Assembly (NCBI RefSeq): GCF_002259415.1
Contig: NZ_NPFY01000025.1
Location: 112,539 to 176,538, forward strand
Origin: Rhodococcus sp. 14-2470-1b
GTDB taxonomy: Bacteria; Actinomycetota; Actinomycetes; Mycobacteriales; Mycobacteriaceae
Direction: 5' to 3'
Length of the DNA: 64,000 nucleotides
Positions 43,252-51,162 of this stretch are shown here, piece after piece. Every line of letters begins with the position of its first letter. Within the stretch, counting starts at the first letter, position 1. The translations under genes were made by a program, and so were the position numbers. Under the pieces are notes generated by a model that saw only the letters and a list, made by a program, of their open reading frames with translations, did no database searches and had not been told where the DNA came from.

Positions 43252-44270
43252 CAGTGGGCTGCCTTCCCGAGACGGACACGGGGGTCGAGGAGCGGATAGC
43301 AGAGGTCGACGGCGAGTTGCACGAGCACCGCGAGAACTGCGGTCACGAGAACTGTTGCTTGGATCAGCGGGTAGTCGCGGGTTTCGAGTGCTCGCACGAC
43401 CAGCGAACCGACACCGGGCCAGGCGAACACGACCTCGACGACGACGACACCGTTGAGCATCGACGCGAAGCGGGTGCCCAGTGCGGTCACGACAGGAATC
43501 GACGAGTTGCGGAGCGCGTATCGCCACGTGATCTCTCGTTCGGACACTCCGCGAGATCGAGCGACTGTGACATAGGGAGACGAGTAGGCGTTGACCATCT
43601 CTCGTCGAACCATGCGTGAGATCAATGCGATCTGCAGGACGGCGACGGTCAGTGCGGGAAGCAGCAGACTCGACCACGTCGTGAAGCCGGCGGCGGGGAG
43701 CACCGGGACCAGCACAGCGAAGAAAGTGAGCAGCATCAACCCGGTCCAGAAGTCCGGCATCGACTGTCCCGCGATCGTGACGACGTTGGCGCCGAGCTCG
43801 CGCCGGGTGTCGGCGCGCTTCGCCATCCAGATACCGAGTGGGATCGAGACGAGGGTCGTCAACAAGATCGCTGCGAGAGCCAGCGTGACCGTGTACGGAA
43901 TGCGCTGCAGCACAACTTCGAGCGCGGGGGCTTGGAAGGAGTAGGACGTGCCCAGATCGAGAGTGAACAGTCCCTTCAGGTACAGCAGGTACTGGGTGAC
44001 GACTGACTGATCCAGGCCGAGATTCACGCGAATCTGCGCGAGATCCTCCGTGGAGGCCAAGGGGCCCGCCATCGAGTACGCGGGGTCACCCGGTGCCATG
44101 CGTATCAGCACGAAAACGGTGGTGAGAGTCAAGAAGATGGTGAGGAGGCTCTGTCCGAGCCGGCGAATCACGTACCTGGTGGTCGGCGCGGTGAGGAACG
44201 CCGGAAGCGGAGAGTCCTTGCGGGACTTGGCCGCAGGAACGCTCGGGGGAGCGGCGGTCAGCTGCGTCAT
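43251..44270 (-). CDS. ABC transporter permease (DppB type)
   Basis: 339 aa. YVIRRLGQSLLTIFLTLTTV first helix, FVLIRMAPGDPAYSMAG (family APGDP), LDLGTSYSFQAPALEVVLQR, EAA loop region VNAYSSPYVTVARSRGVSER, and VVVVEVVFAWPGVGSLVVRA then RDYPLIQATVLVTAVLAVLV. An unusually long cytoplasmic N-terminal tail of ~30 residues precedes the first helix. ATG at 44270 has GGGGAG 2 nt upstream in GGTGGGGAG. First gene of the leftward operon; divergent from the binding-protein gene. Confidence 0.92.
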   Translation of the reverse strand: MTQLTAAPPSVPAAKSRKDSPLPAFLTAPTTRYVIRRLGQSLLTIFLTLTTVFVLIRMAPGDPAYSMAGPLASTEDLAQIRVNLGLDQSVVTQYLLYLKGLFTLDLGTSYSFQAPALEVVLQRIPYTVTLALAAILLTTLVSIPLGIWMAKRADTRRELGANVVTIAGQSMPDFWTGLMLLTFFAVLVPVLPAAGFTTWSSLLLPALTVAVLQIALISRMVRREMVNAYSSPYVTVARSRGVSEREITWRYALRNSSIPVVTALGTRFASMLNGVVVVEVVFAWPGVGSLVVRALETRDYPLIQATVLVTAVLAVLVQLAVDLCYPLLDPRVRLGKAAH

Positions 44271-44401
44271 CTCCCCACCCCCGTTCCTCGAGTTGCCTGG
44301 GTCATCGTCGACCTTTCGATAACACTGCTGCGTTCGATGCGGGCCCGGTTGCACACACGTCCGGCAACGGCCCGTTGTTACTCAGCTCACAATGGCACTA
44401 C

Positions 44402-44417
44402 TGCGCGAATTGCGCAA
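44402..44417. promoter_or_regulatory. Operator TGCGC-N5-GCGCA in the divergent promoter
   Basis: TGCGCGAATTGCGCA at 44402-44416, containing the palindrome TTGCGCAA (44410-44417). It lies in the 284-bp gap between the leftward permease operon and the rightward binding-protein operon. The same TGCGC-N5-GCGCA design recurs before the DUF1537 gene at 48092, so one regulator (probably the DeoR protein at 50349) is likely to control the whole set. Confidence 0.65.
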
Positions 44418-44554
44418 GCAGAAAATTATTCCTGCGTATTTCGAGCAACTCCGTGTACAGTCCCGAGTGTGTTCACGATCACTTCTGTCGAGTGCGGCGC
44501 CCCGGCCCTGACTCGGCACACGCATATCGATGTGACAGTAACGAGGGGTCAACG

Positions 44555-46129
44555 ATGACCGAAAGCTTTGTCAGCCAGCCGTTCTCACGCCGAAACCTGT
44601 TCCGTGGCGGCTTGATCCTCGGCGCAGGACTGTCCCTGGGCGGAGTGACAGCATGCGCTACTCCGACCGGTAAGCCCGGACCGGACACGGTCAGCCTGGC
44701 CATGAATCGATCGATGGTCAGCCTCGACAACAAGCTCCTGCAGTTCGACGCCGCCCTGACCGTCCAGCGTGCCGTCCGCGAGGCGCTGACGACCATCGAT
44801 ACGAACCTGAAGGTGCAGTTGGTTCTGGCCGACAGCTTCGAACTGGTGGCCCCGACGCGCTGGCTCGTTCACCTGCGTCCCGGTGTCACCTACTCCGACG
44901 GCAGCCCGGTCAGAGTCGAGGACGTCGATACCGCCCTGCGAATGTACCCCCAGGTCAGCGGTTCGTTCGTCGGCGGATTCTTTCCGGAATGGCCGACCGT
45001 CGGCAAGATCGACGAGTCGACGTTCACCCTCGACACCGAACGGCCGGTGCCGGTGCTCGACTATCTGATGTCCAACATCCTCATCACGCCCGCGGCGCAG
45101 AATGTGCCCGAAGACTTGCAGGACGGAGTCGGAACGGGGCCCTATGTCGTGACGGAGTCCGATCGCGGGACGGGAAACTATTCGCTGGCGCGGAATCCGA
45201 CCTACTGGGGGGCCGCGCCGACGGTCGAATCGGTGAACATCCGTTTCGTTCCCGACGAGTCGAATCGCGTCGTGTCGCTGCGCAGTGGCGAGGTGGACGT
45301 CATCGATGCGATCACGCCGGATGCTGCCGATCAACTTGCCGGATTGGCGGGCGTCACCGTCGAGCGGGTCGACGGAGTGCGGCTCAATCAGCTGTTCTAC
45401 AACTTCCGCAAGCCTGCGGGGCATCCGCTCGCGGACCCTCGGGTGCGACGTGCGCTCAGCTACGCGATCAACGGAAATGCGCTCATCGACCAGGTCATGC
45501 AGGGTGCGGCGACACCGTCGCGCGGTGTCGTTCCAGGAATTCTCGACGGTGCGATCGAAACGGGAGAATACGAATACGATCCTGCCCGCGCGCGCGCCGA
45601 ACTCGACGCGCTGGGCGTGTCGGATCTGGAGCTCAAGATCATATGGGAAACAGGAGAATTCGCCGCGGACACCGACATCATGGAATCGGTGTTGCAGATG
45701 CTGTCGGCAGTGGGAGTGCGTGCGACACTTCAGCAGTTCGAGCCCGGCGGCGACATCTCGACCTGGCGACAGGGCAAAGCCGGTGACTGGGACATCCTCG
45801 GCAACGGTTATCCCAGCCCGACGGGATTGGCCGTCACGATCATGCAAGGTATGTACGCAGGTACCGCGGCGAAGGAAGAAACCCGAGATACTTACCATGG
45901 CTACATCTTTCCCGAGATCGCCGGCCTGATCGCGAAGGCATCCGAGGATACGGATCCGGTGAGCCGGAAAGAAACGCTCGCCGACGCGCAGCGCCGCATC
46001 TGGGACACCTGGCCATGTCTGTGGTCCTTCGTGCCGAAGACGGTCATCGCGCGGCGCAACCGAATCGACGGTATCGGTCTGAGGCCGACCAACTCGTACG
46101 ACATGGCCGCGGTCACCCTCCGATCCTGA
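44555..46129 (+). CDS. ABC transporter substrate-binding lipoprotein (SBP_bac_5), Tat signal
   Basis: 524 aa. The N-terminus has a twin-arginine motif (SRRNLFRGG) and a lipobox with Cys (GLSLGGVTAC), so export folded through Tat and lipid anchoring are expected. Mature part has family 5 features: VHLRPGVTYSDGSPVRVEDV, VGTGPYVVTESDRGTGNYSL, ARNPTYWGAAPTVESVNIRF, DPRVRRALSYAINGNALIDQ. The ligand class is broad (peptides, glycosides, nickel); with an acid-sugar operon around it, a sugar-acid conjugate is more likely than a peptide. ATG at 44555 has GAGGGG upstream. Confidence 0.9.
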   Translation: MTESFVSQPFSRRNLFRGGLILGAGLSLGGVTACATPTGKPGPDTVSLAMNRSMVSLDNKLLQFDAALTVQRAVREALTTIDTNLKVQLVLADSFELVAPTRWLVHLRPGVTYSDGSPVRVEDVDTALRMYPQVSGSFVGGFFPEWPTVGKIDESTFTLDTERPVPVLDYLMSNILITPAAQNVPEDLQDGVGTGPYVVTESDRGTGNYSLARNPTYWGAAPTVESVNIRFVPDESNRVVSLRSGEVDVIDAITPDAADQLAGLAGVTVERVDGVRLNQLFYNFRKPAGHPLADPRVRRALSYAINGNALIDQVMQGAATPSRGVVPGILDGAIETGEYEYDPARARAELDALGVSDLELKIIWETGEFAADTDIMESVLQMLSAVGVRATLQQFEPGGDISTWRQGKAGDWDILGNGYPSPTGLAVTIMQGMYAGTAAKEETRDTYHGYIFPEIAGLIAKASEDTDPVSRKETLADAQRRIWDTWPCLWSFVPKTVIARRNRIDGIGLRPTNSYDMAAVTLRS

Positions 46130-46149
46130 TTCGGAAGAGAAAGGACAAC

Positions 46150-47367
46150 ATGAGCGACACAAGTTTCCTCACTCCGGGCGATCTTCTCGCCGACGGTGTG
46201 GTTCGTTCCACGGACGCCCCCGGACGCGCCGACGCGTTCCTGCCCGCACCCCAGGTGCAGAACCACGCCGCCAATCTGGCGGTGCTGCCGGACGGAGCGC
46301 TCGGCTGCGTGTGGTTCGCTGGAACCCAGGAGGGTGTACCGGATATCAGCGTGTGGTTTTCCCGACTCGAGGTGGGTTCGCAGACGTGGACCACCCCGGT
46401 GCAGCTTTCCGACGATCCGACCAGATCCGAGCAGAATCCGGTTCTCTTCGTTCGCGATTCAGGTGTGATCTGGTTGCTGTGGACGTCACAGCATGCCGGT
46501 AACCAGGACACCGCGCGAGTGCTGAGGCGCATCTCGAACGACGGCGGGGTCACCTGGGGCGACGCGCATGTCCTGATTCCCGAATCCGATGCGGGCGGGG
46601 TGTTCGTTCGTCAGCCGGTCGTCGAGACTGCGTCGGGACGATTGCTGCTTCCGGTGTTCCACTGCGTGAAGATCGAGGGTCGGAAGTGGGTCGGCGACCG
46701 TGACTACAGCGGTGTCATGATCTCGGACGACGACGGAGCCACGTGGCGCGAGGCCGTCGTTCCGGAGAGCGTCGGGTGTGTGCACATGGACGTGGTGGTG
46801 AGACCCGACGCGTCGTTGGTCGCGCTGTATCGCAGCCGCTGGGCCGATTTCGTGTATCGCAGCATCTCTACCGACGACGGCGAGACGTGGACGGCGCCGG
46901 TACCCACCGAACTTCCCAACAACAACTCGTCGGTCCAAGCGGTCGGTCTCGCGGACGGAGGGGTGGCCCTTGTCTACAACCACTCGTCGGCGTTGGACGC
47001 GACTTCGCGGCGCACCTCGTTGTACGACGAGATCGACGACGACGGGTTGGCCGACGGTTCCGATGTCACGGTGGAGGCACCTGTCGACGACGGCGACGCA
47101 CGCTCCGCGTTCTGGGGTGCGCCACGGGCGCCGATGACTCTCGCTGTCTCGCGCGACGGCGGTCTCACGTGGCCGATTCGACGTAACCTCGACGAGGGCG
47201 ACGGCTACTGCTTGACCAACAATTCGCGTGACGGGTCCAATCGTGAATTCTCGTATCCGTCGATCGCAGAGACGGCGGACGGGCGGATTCATGTCGCCTA
47301 CACCTATTTTCGTCAGGCGATAAAGTACGTTCGGCTCGAGCGAGCGTGGATCGGTGAGTCGCAGTGA
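46150..47367 (+). CDS. Sialidase-like (BNR-repeat) protein, no signal peptide
   Basis: 405 aa six-bladed beta-propeller-type protein. Asp-box-like repeats: SNDGGVTWGD, SDDDGATWRE, STDDGETWTA, SRDGGLTWPI. Well-conserved-looking segments are AFLPAPQVQNHAANLAVLPD, RSEQNPVLFV, VGCVHMDVVVRPDASLVALY, LPNNNSSVQAVGLADGG, and NREFSYPSIAETADGRIHVA. There is no signal peptide or transmembrane segment, so it acts in the cytoplasm on imported material, unlike ordinary exo-sialidases. ATG at 46150 has AAAGGA 5 nt upstream; it is between the binding protein (20 bp) and an SDR (4-bp overlap). Probably a glycosidase or lyase releasing an acid sugar; substrate unknown. Confidence 0.82.
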   Translation: MSDTSFLTPGDLLADGVVRSTDAPGRADAFLPAPQVQNHAANLAVLPDGALGCVWFAGTQEGVPDISVWFSRLEVGSQTWTTPVQLSDDPTRSEQNPVLFVRDSGVIWLLWTSQHAGNQDTARVLRRISNDGGVTWGDAHVLIPESDAGGVFVRQPVVETASGRLLLPVFHCVKIEGRKWVGDRDYSGVMISDDDGATWREAVVPESVGCVHMDVVVRPDASLVALYRSRWADFVYRSISTDDGETWTAPVPTELPNNNSSVQAVGLADGGVALVYNHSSALDATSRRTSLYDEIDDDGLADGSDVTVEAPVDDGDARSAFWGAPRAPMTLAVSRDGGLTWPIRRNLDEGDGYCLTNNSRDGSNREFSYPSIAETADGRIHVAYTYFRQAIKYVRLERAWIGESQ

Positions 47368-48038
47368 CTCCGCACGCCATCGTCACAGGAGTGAGCAGTG
47401 GCATCGGCGCGTCCGTTGCCGGGACGCTCCTCGATCGAGGTTGGCGCGTGACCGGTCTCAGTCGCTCACGGCCGCGTGGGAAGTTCGGCGGAGAGTGGGT
47501 CGGTGTCGACCTGGCCGACACGGCGGCGGTGTCCGAGGTCGTCGGGACTCTGGATGATCCGACGGCAGTGGTCCATGCGGCCGGGGTCCAGCGTTCGGGC
47601 CGCCTGGGAGCTCTCGATCCTGCGCACAGCGAGCAGATGTGGCGCGTGCATGTCGCGGCAGCCGAGGTACTCGTCGACGGGCTGTCGGCCCGGATAACGA
47701 CAGGCGGGCGAGTCGTGCTGATCGGCAGCCGCACCATGACCGGTGTAGCGGGCAAGAGTCAGTACGTCGCGACCAAGTCGGCTCTGGTGGGGATGGCACG
47801 GTCCTGGGCGATGGAGTTGGTGGAGCGGGGAATCACGGTCAATGTCGTTGCGCCGGGCCCGACCGACACCCCGATGCTCAACGACCCCGGCCGCAGTAGT
47901 ACTCCGCCGATCACACCCCCTCTCGGCCATCTGATCGATCCCGCGGAGATTGCCGATCTCGTTGCGTTTCTGTTGTCGCCGAGCGGTCGAAGCATCACGG
48001 GTCAGACGATCGTGCAATGCGCCGGGACTTCGTTGTGA
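47364..48038 (+). CDS. Short SDR-family oxidoreductase
   Basis: 224 aa: AIVTGVSSGIGASVAGTLLD, TAVVHAAGVQRSGRLGALDP, VVLIGSRTMTGVAGKSQYVA with YVATKSA (YxxxK), NVVAPGPTDTPMLNDPG, GRSITGQTIVQCAGTSL (the usual VDGG is replaced by VQCAG). Sugar-acid or polyol dehydrogenase is plausible. GTG at 47364 overlaps the stop of the sialidase-like gene (GTGA), so translation is coupled. Confidence 0.86.
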   Translation: MTPHAIVTGVSSGIGASVAGTLLDRGWRVTGLSRSRPRGKFGGEWVGVDLADTAAVSEVVGTLDDPTAVVHAAGVQRSGRLGALDPAHSEQMWRVHVAAAEVLVDGLSARITTGGRVVLIGSRTMTGVAGKSQYVATKSALVGMARSWAMELVERGITVNVVAPGPTDTPMLNDPGRSSTPPITPPLGHLIDPAEIADLVAFLLSPSGRSITGQTIVQCAGTSL

Positions 48039-48059
48039 AAACGTCCCATGCGAAATTAC

Positions 48060-48106
48060 TGCGCAAAACGCGCGAAAGTGCTACTTTGAGATGCGCGAAA
48101 AGCGCA
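48060..48106. promoter_or_regulatory. Two TGCGC-N5-GCGCA-type operators before the DUF1537 gene
   Basis: TGCGCAAAACGCGCG at 48060-48074 (one mismatch in the right arm) and TGCGCGAAAAGCGCA at 48092-48106 (perfect arms), 32 bp apart, in the 91-bp gap upstream of the DUF1537 kinase start at 48130. Same spacing and sequence as the site at 44402. Confidence 0.7.
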
Positions 48107-48129
48107 ATATGGACTGGGAGGTTCGATCG

Positions 48130-49323
48130 ATGAACGCTCGACCAGACCTTCTCGTGCTTGCCGACGATCTGTCCGGTGCCGCTGAAAGCGCGGCGGCGTT
48201 CCTGGGACGCGATGTCGCCATCGCCATCGACGTCGCCGATGCCACCACTGGCGTGGTCCCGTCGACGGCCGAGGTTCGTGTCGTCGATCTCGGTACGAGA
48301 GTGATGTCTTCCGCAGACGCTGCAGCGAAGCTGAACGCCGCGGTCGCGGGGCTCCCGTCCAGCGTCCAGGTGATCAAGAAGATCGACTCCATGCTTCGCG
48401 GCAACATCGCAGCCGAGATGGAAGTACTCGCCGCAACCGGCCCTGTCGTGATCGCCGCAGCTCTCCCTGCACTCGACCGGATCACTGTGAACGGTGTTCT
48501 GCACATCGACGGAGTTCCGTTGCACCTCAGCGGGCGATGGAACATGGAAGACGCTGTGCCCCCTGCGTCGATCGGCGCCATGCTCGGTGCTGCCCCGCAC
48601 GTTCTCGTGGGCGCAGGCGTCGACAGTTCCGACCTGGTTACCGCGCTCGACGCTGGGATCGCCGTCTGCGATGCCGCGACCGACGCGGACCTCGATGCAG
48701 TGGTGGCTGCGGCAGCAGCGCTTCCGGGTGTTCGTCTCGTGGGTACGTCGGCGCTCGCAGCAGCCGTGGCGCGCACACTTCCCGCGGCTCGGGTCGACAG
48801 CGGCAATCTCGAGCCGGTACCTGCTCTGATAGTGGTGGGCACCGCAGAAACCGTTGCTGCCGAACAGGTTCGACATGCGGTGGCCGCCGGTGCGTGCCCG
48901 GTACAGATCGATGTCGACGACTTGGTGAACGGGCGTGCGAACCCTGACACCGTCCGATCCGCGCTGGCCGGCGGCGTCGCCGTTCTCACGGTCGCCGGGC
49001 CCGTCGATACGAGACTGGCGGGCTCGGTGTCGCGCGCATTGGGGGAGTTGGTCGCATCGGTGGTGCGCGGCCGAGCGATCGGCCTCGTTCTCACCGGAGG
49101 TGAGACCGCCCGACGCGTAGTCGACGCTCTCGGGATCACCACACTCGTACCGATCACCGAAGTGCACGACGGGGCGGTGGTCTCCCGCACCGAGGACGGG
49201 TCGTGGATCGCCACCAGACCCGGAAGCTTCGGTGGTCACGACAGCTTGATCTCGATGAGCAACTACCTGCGCGGCATCGACGACACTTCCCATTTTCTCT
49301 CTCACAGTGAGGCATCGGCATGA
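48130..49323 (+). CDS. Four-carbon acid sugar kinase (DUF1537 family)
   Basis: 397 aa. N-terminal DUF1537 signature LLVLADDLSGAAESAAAFLG, KKIDSMLRGNIAAEMEVLAA (family K-x-DST-x-RGN), VVIAAALPALDRITVNGVLH. C-terminal nucleotide-binding half: ALIVVGTAETVAAEQVRHAV, VLTVAGPVDT, GLVLTGGETARRVVDALG (TGGETA). Characterised relatives phosphorylate D-threonate, D-erythronate or 3-oxo-tetronates at O4. The DST triad is DSM here. ATG at 48130 has GGAGG upstream. Overlaps the PdxA2-like gene by ATGA; together they form the usual kinase plus dehydrogenase pair. Confidence 0.9.
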   Translation: MNARPDLLVLADDLSGAAESAAAFLGRDVAIAIDVADATTGVVPSTAEVRVVDLGTRVMSSADAAAKLNAAVAGLPSSVQVIKKIDSMLRGNIAAEMEVLAATGPVVIAAALPALDRITVNGVLHIDGVPLHLSGRWNMEDAVPPASIGAMLGAAPHVLVGAGVDSSDLVTALDAGIAVCDAATDADLDAVVAAAAALPGVRLVGTSALAAAVARTLPAARVDSGNLEPVPALIVVGTAETVAAEQVRHAVAAGACPVQIDVDDLVNGRANPDTVRSALAGGVAVLTVAGPVDTRLAGSVSRALGELVASVVRGRAIGLVLTGGETARRVVDALGITTLVPITEVHDGAVVSRTEDGSWIATRPGSFGGHDSLISMSNYLRGIDDTSHFLSHSEASA

Positions 49324-50333
49324 CTTCAGCACTCCCTCCCTACATCGCGGTGACCATGGGCGACGGCGCCGGCATCGGCCCGGAGGTCATCGTTCCTGCC
49401 ATGATCGATCCGTCGACGCTCGAGCGGTGCCGACCGGTCGTCGTCGGCGACGCGAAGAGACTGGCGCTCGCCGCGGACGTTCTCGGCATCGAGGTCGACA
49501 TCGTCGTGGTCGACGCAGTCACCGACGCCGAGTTCACCCCGTCGCGCATCAACGTGATCGACCTGAACCTGCTTCCCGAGGATCTGCCGTGGGGGCAACT
49601 TTCCGCGGTCGCCGGTGACGCCGCCTACCAATACATCCGGGTGGCAAGCGAACTCGCGGTTCGGGGCGAAGTGCAGTCGATCTGTACAGCTCCGCTCAAC
49701 AAGGAAGCGCTGCACGCCGCGGGGCACATCTTTCCGGGCCACACCGAACTGCTCGCGCACCTGACCGGCACCGAGGAGGTGTCGATGATGTTGTCGACAC
49801 CGAAGCTCAAGGTCATTCACGTGACAACGCACATCGGTCTGCTCGACGCTGTCGCCAAGATCGAACCTGGACTGGTCGAACGCACGATCAAGCGGGGACA
49901 CGAGGCGCTGGTACGTTCCGGCAATCACAACCCGAAGATCGGGGTCTGCGGCATCAACCCGCACGCTGGGGAGAACGGCCTCTTCGGATACGGCGAAGAA
50001 GACCTGAAGATCGTCCCGGCTGTCGAGAAGCTGAAATCCGAAGGGATCGATGCGGTCGGCCCTCTGCCCGCGGACACCGCATTCTTTCTTGCAGGTCGCG
50101 GTGACTACGACCTGATCGTTGCGATGTACCACGATCAGGGACACGGACCGGTGAAGGTTCTCGGCATCGAGGCGGGCGTCAACATCACCGTGGGGCTTCC
50201 GGTCATCCGGACGTCCGTGGATCATGGAACAGCATTCGATATCGCAGGGAAAGGAATCGCCGAGGCCGGTAGCATGGTCGAAGCGTTACGGCAGGCGGCC
50301 GAATTGGCAACCAGCCCAGCACTACTGAGCTGA
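49320..50333 (+). CDS. PdxA2-type 4-phospho-acid-sugar dehydrogenase
   Basis: 337 aa PdxA family: YIAVTMGDGAGIGPEVIVPA, CTAPLNKEALHAAGHIFPGH, VIHVTTHIGLLDAVAKIEPG, GVCGINPHAGENGLFGYGEE, and MYHDQGHGPVKVLGIEAGVN with RTSVDHGTAFDIAGKG; these carry the zinc ligands and phosphate-binding residues. In this context, next to a DUF1537 kinase, it is expected to be PdxA2, oxidatively decarboxylating 4-phospho-D-threonate/erythronate to dihydroxyacetone phosphate, and not the vitamin B6 enzyme. Confidence 0.92.
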   Translation: MTSALPPYIAVTMGDGAGIGPEVIVPAMIDPSTLERCRPVVVGDAKRLALAADVLGIEVDIVVVDAVTDAEFTPSRINVIDLNLLPEDLPWGQLSAVAGDAAYQYIRVASELAVRGEVQSICTAPLNKEALHAAGHIFPGHTELLAHLTGTEEVSMMLSTPKLKVIHVTTHIGLLDAVAKIEPGLVERTIKRGHEALVRSGNHNPKIGVCGINPHAGENGLFGYGEEDLKIVPAVEKLKSEGIDAVGPLPADTAFFLAGRGDYDLIVAMYHDQGHGPVKVLGIEAGVNITVGLPVIRTSVDHGTAFDIAGKGIAEAGSMVEALRQAAELATSPALLS

Positions 50334-50348
50334 AAAGGGGGCGGGTCA

Positions 50349-51110
50349 TTGCGCGAATCGGAGATCCGGCGTAGCGAAATCGTTCGGCTGGCAAAATCGG
50401 GCGCACTCACGAGCGTCGACGAGTTGTCCTCGCTGTTCGAGGTGACTGCGTCGACAATTCGTCGTGACCTGAACCATCTGACCGAACGAGGACTGCTCGC
50501 ACGAACGTACGGCGGGGCCATTGCGCTGAGCGGCCACCGCGAACCGTCGATCAAACAGCGCTCGCTCGAGGGATACGACGCCAAGCGCGAGATCTCGGCG
50601 TGGGCGGCCGAGCAAGTCGAGCCGGGGGAGACCATCCTTCTCGACGCAGGAACGACCGTCGGCGCGATGGGTGAATTTCTTCGATCGGCGACAGACTTGA
50701 CGGTGATTGCAGCCGGTCTGACTGCGCTGGAGTCGTTGGCCGACGCAGACTCGGTCCACGTCGAGTGCATCGGCGGGACGCTGCGTCACCTCAGCCAGGG
50801 TTTCGTGGGTCCGTTGGCCGAGGCGTCGCTACAGCGCGTCTCGTTCGACCGAGCGTTTCTCGGGGCGGACGCGGTCACAGCGGAATTCGGTATCTGCGAA
50901 GCCGGGTACGAGCAGACACGGCTGAAGGAACTGATGATGGAGCGCGCCGGACGTACGTATGTACTTGCGCACTCGGCCAAGCTGGGGCAGAAGCCGTTCC
51001 ACGCCTGGGCGCCCATTCCTCCCGGTACGACCCTCGTCACGGATTCGGCCGCGACTCGGGAGCAGATCGAGCCATTCGAGAGGGCATCGATCGACGTCGT
51101 GGTTGTCTGA
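50349..51110 (+). CDS. DeoR-family transcriptional regulator
   Basis: 253 aa. Winged helix RRSEIVRLAKSGALTSVDEL, FEVTASTIRRDLNHLTERGL, then the DeoR sugar-phosphate sensor domain: ILLDAGTTVGAMGEFL, TVIAAGLTALESLADAD, GGTLRHLSQGFVGPLAEASL, FDRAFLGADAVTAEFGICEA. The start codon is TTG at 50349 with AAGGGGGC upstream. It lies 15 bp after the PdxA2-like gene, so it is the terminal gene of the kinase operon; it likely senses a phosphorylated acid sugar and represses via the TGCGC-N5-GCGCA sites. Confidence 0.88.
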   Translation: MRESEIRRSEIVRLAKSGALTSVDELSSLFEVTASTIRRDLNHLTERGLLARTYGGAIALSGHREPSIKQRSLEGYDAKREISAWAAEQVEPGETILLDAGTTVGAMGEFLRSATDLTVIAAGLTALESLADADSVHVECIGGTLRHLSQGFVGPLAEASLQRVSFDRAFLGADAVTAEFGICEAGYEQTRLKELMMERAGRTYVLAHSAKLGQKPFHAWAPIPPGTTLVTDSAATREQIEPFERASIDVVVV

Positions 51111-51122
51111 CGTGCATCCGGG

Positions 51123-51147
51123 GTAGACGACCTGAAGAGTTGTCTAC
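51123..51147. promoter_or_regulatory. Inverted repeat before the FAD reductase gene
   Basis: GTAGAC at 51123-51128 and GTCTAC at 51142-51147 (extended arms GTAGACGA/TTGTCTAC allowing a G-T pair), 15 bp upstream of the start at 51163 and just past the DeoR stop at 51110. Either a weak hairpin terminating the DeoR operon or an operator for the reductase. Confidence 0.4.
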
Positions 51148-51162
51148 TGCAAGGAGTGCGTT

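Noticed and set aside
49320..50333. Reading the PdxA homologue as pyridoxine biosynthesis enzyme
   Set aside because: Its coupling to a DUF1537 kinase and DeoR regulator fits the PdxA2 acid-sugar role; PdxJ or other B6 genes are absent nearby.
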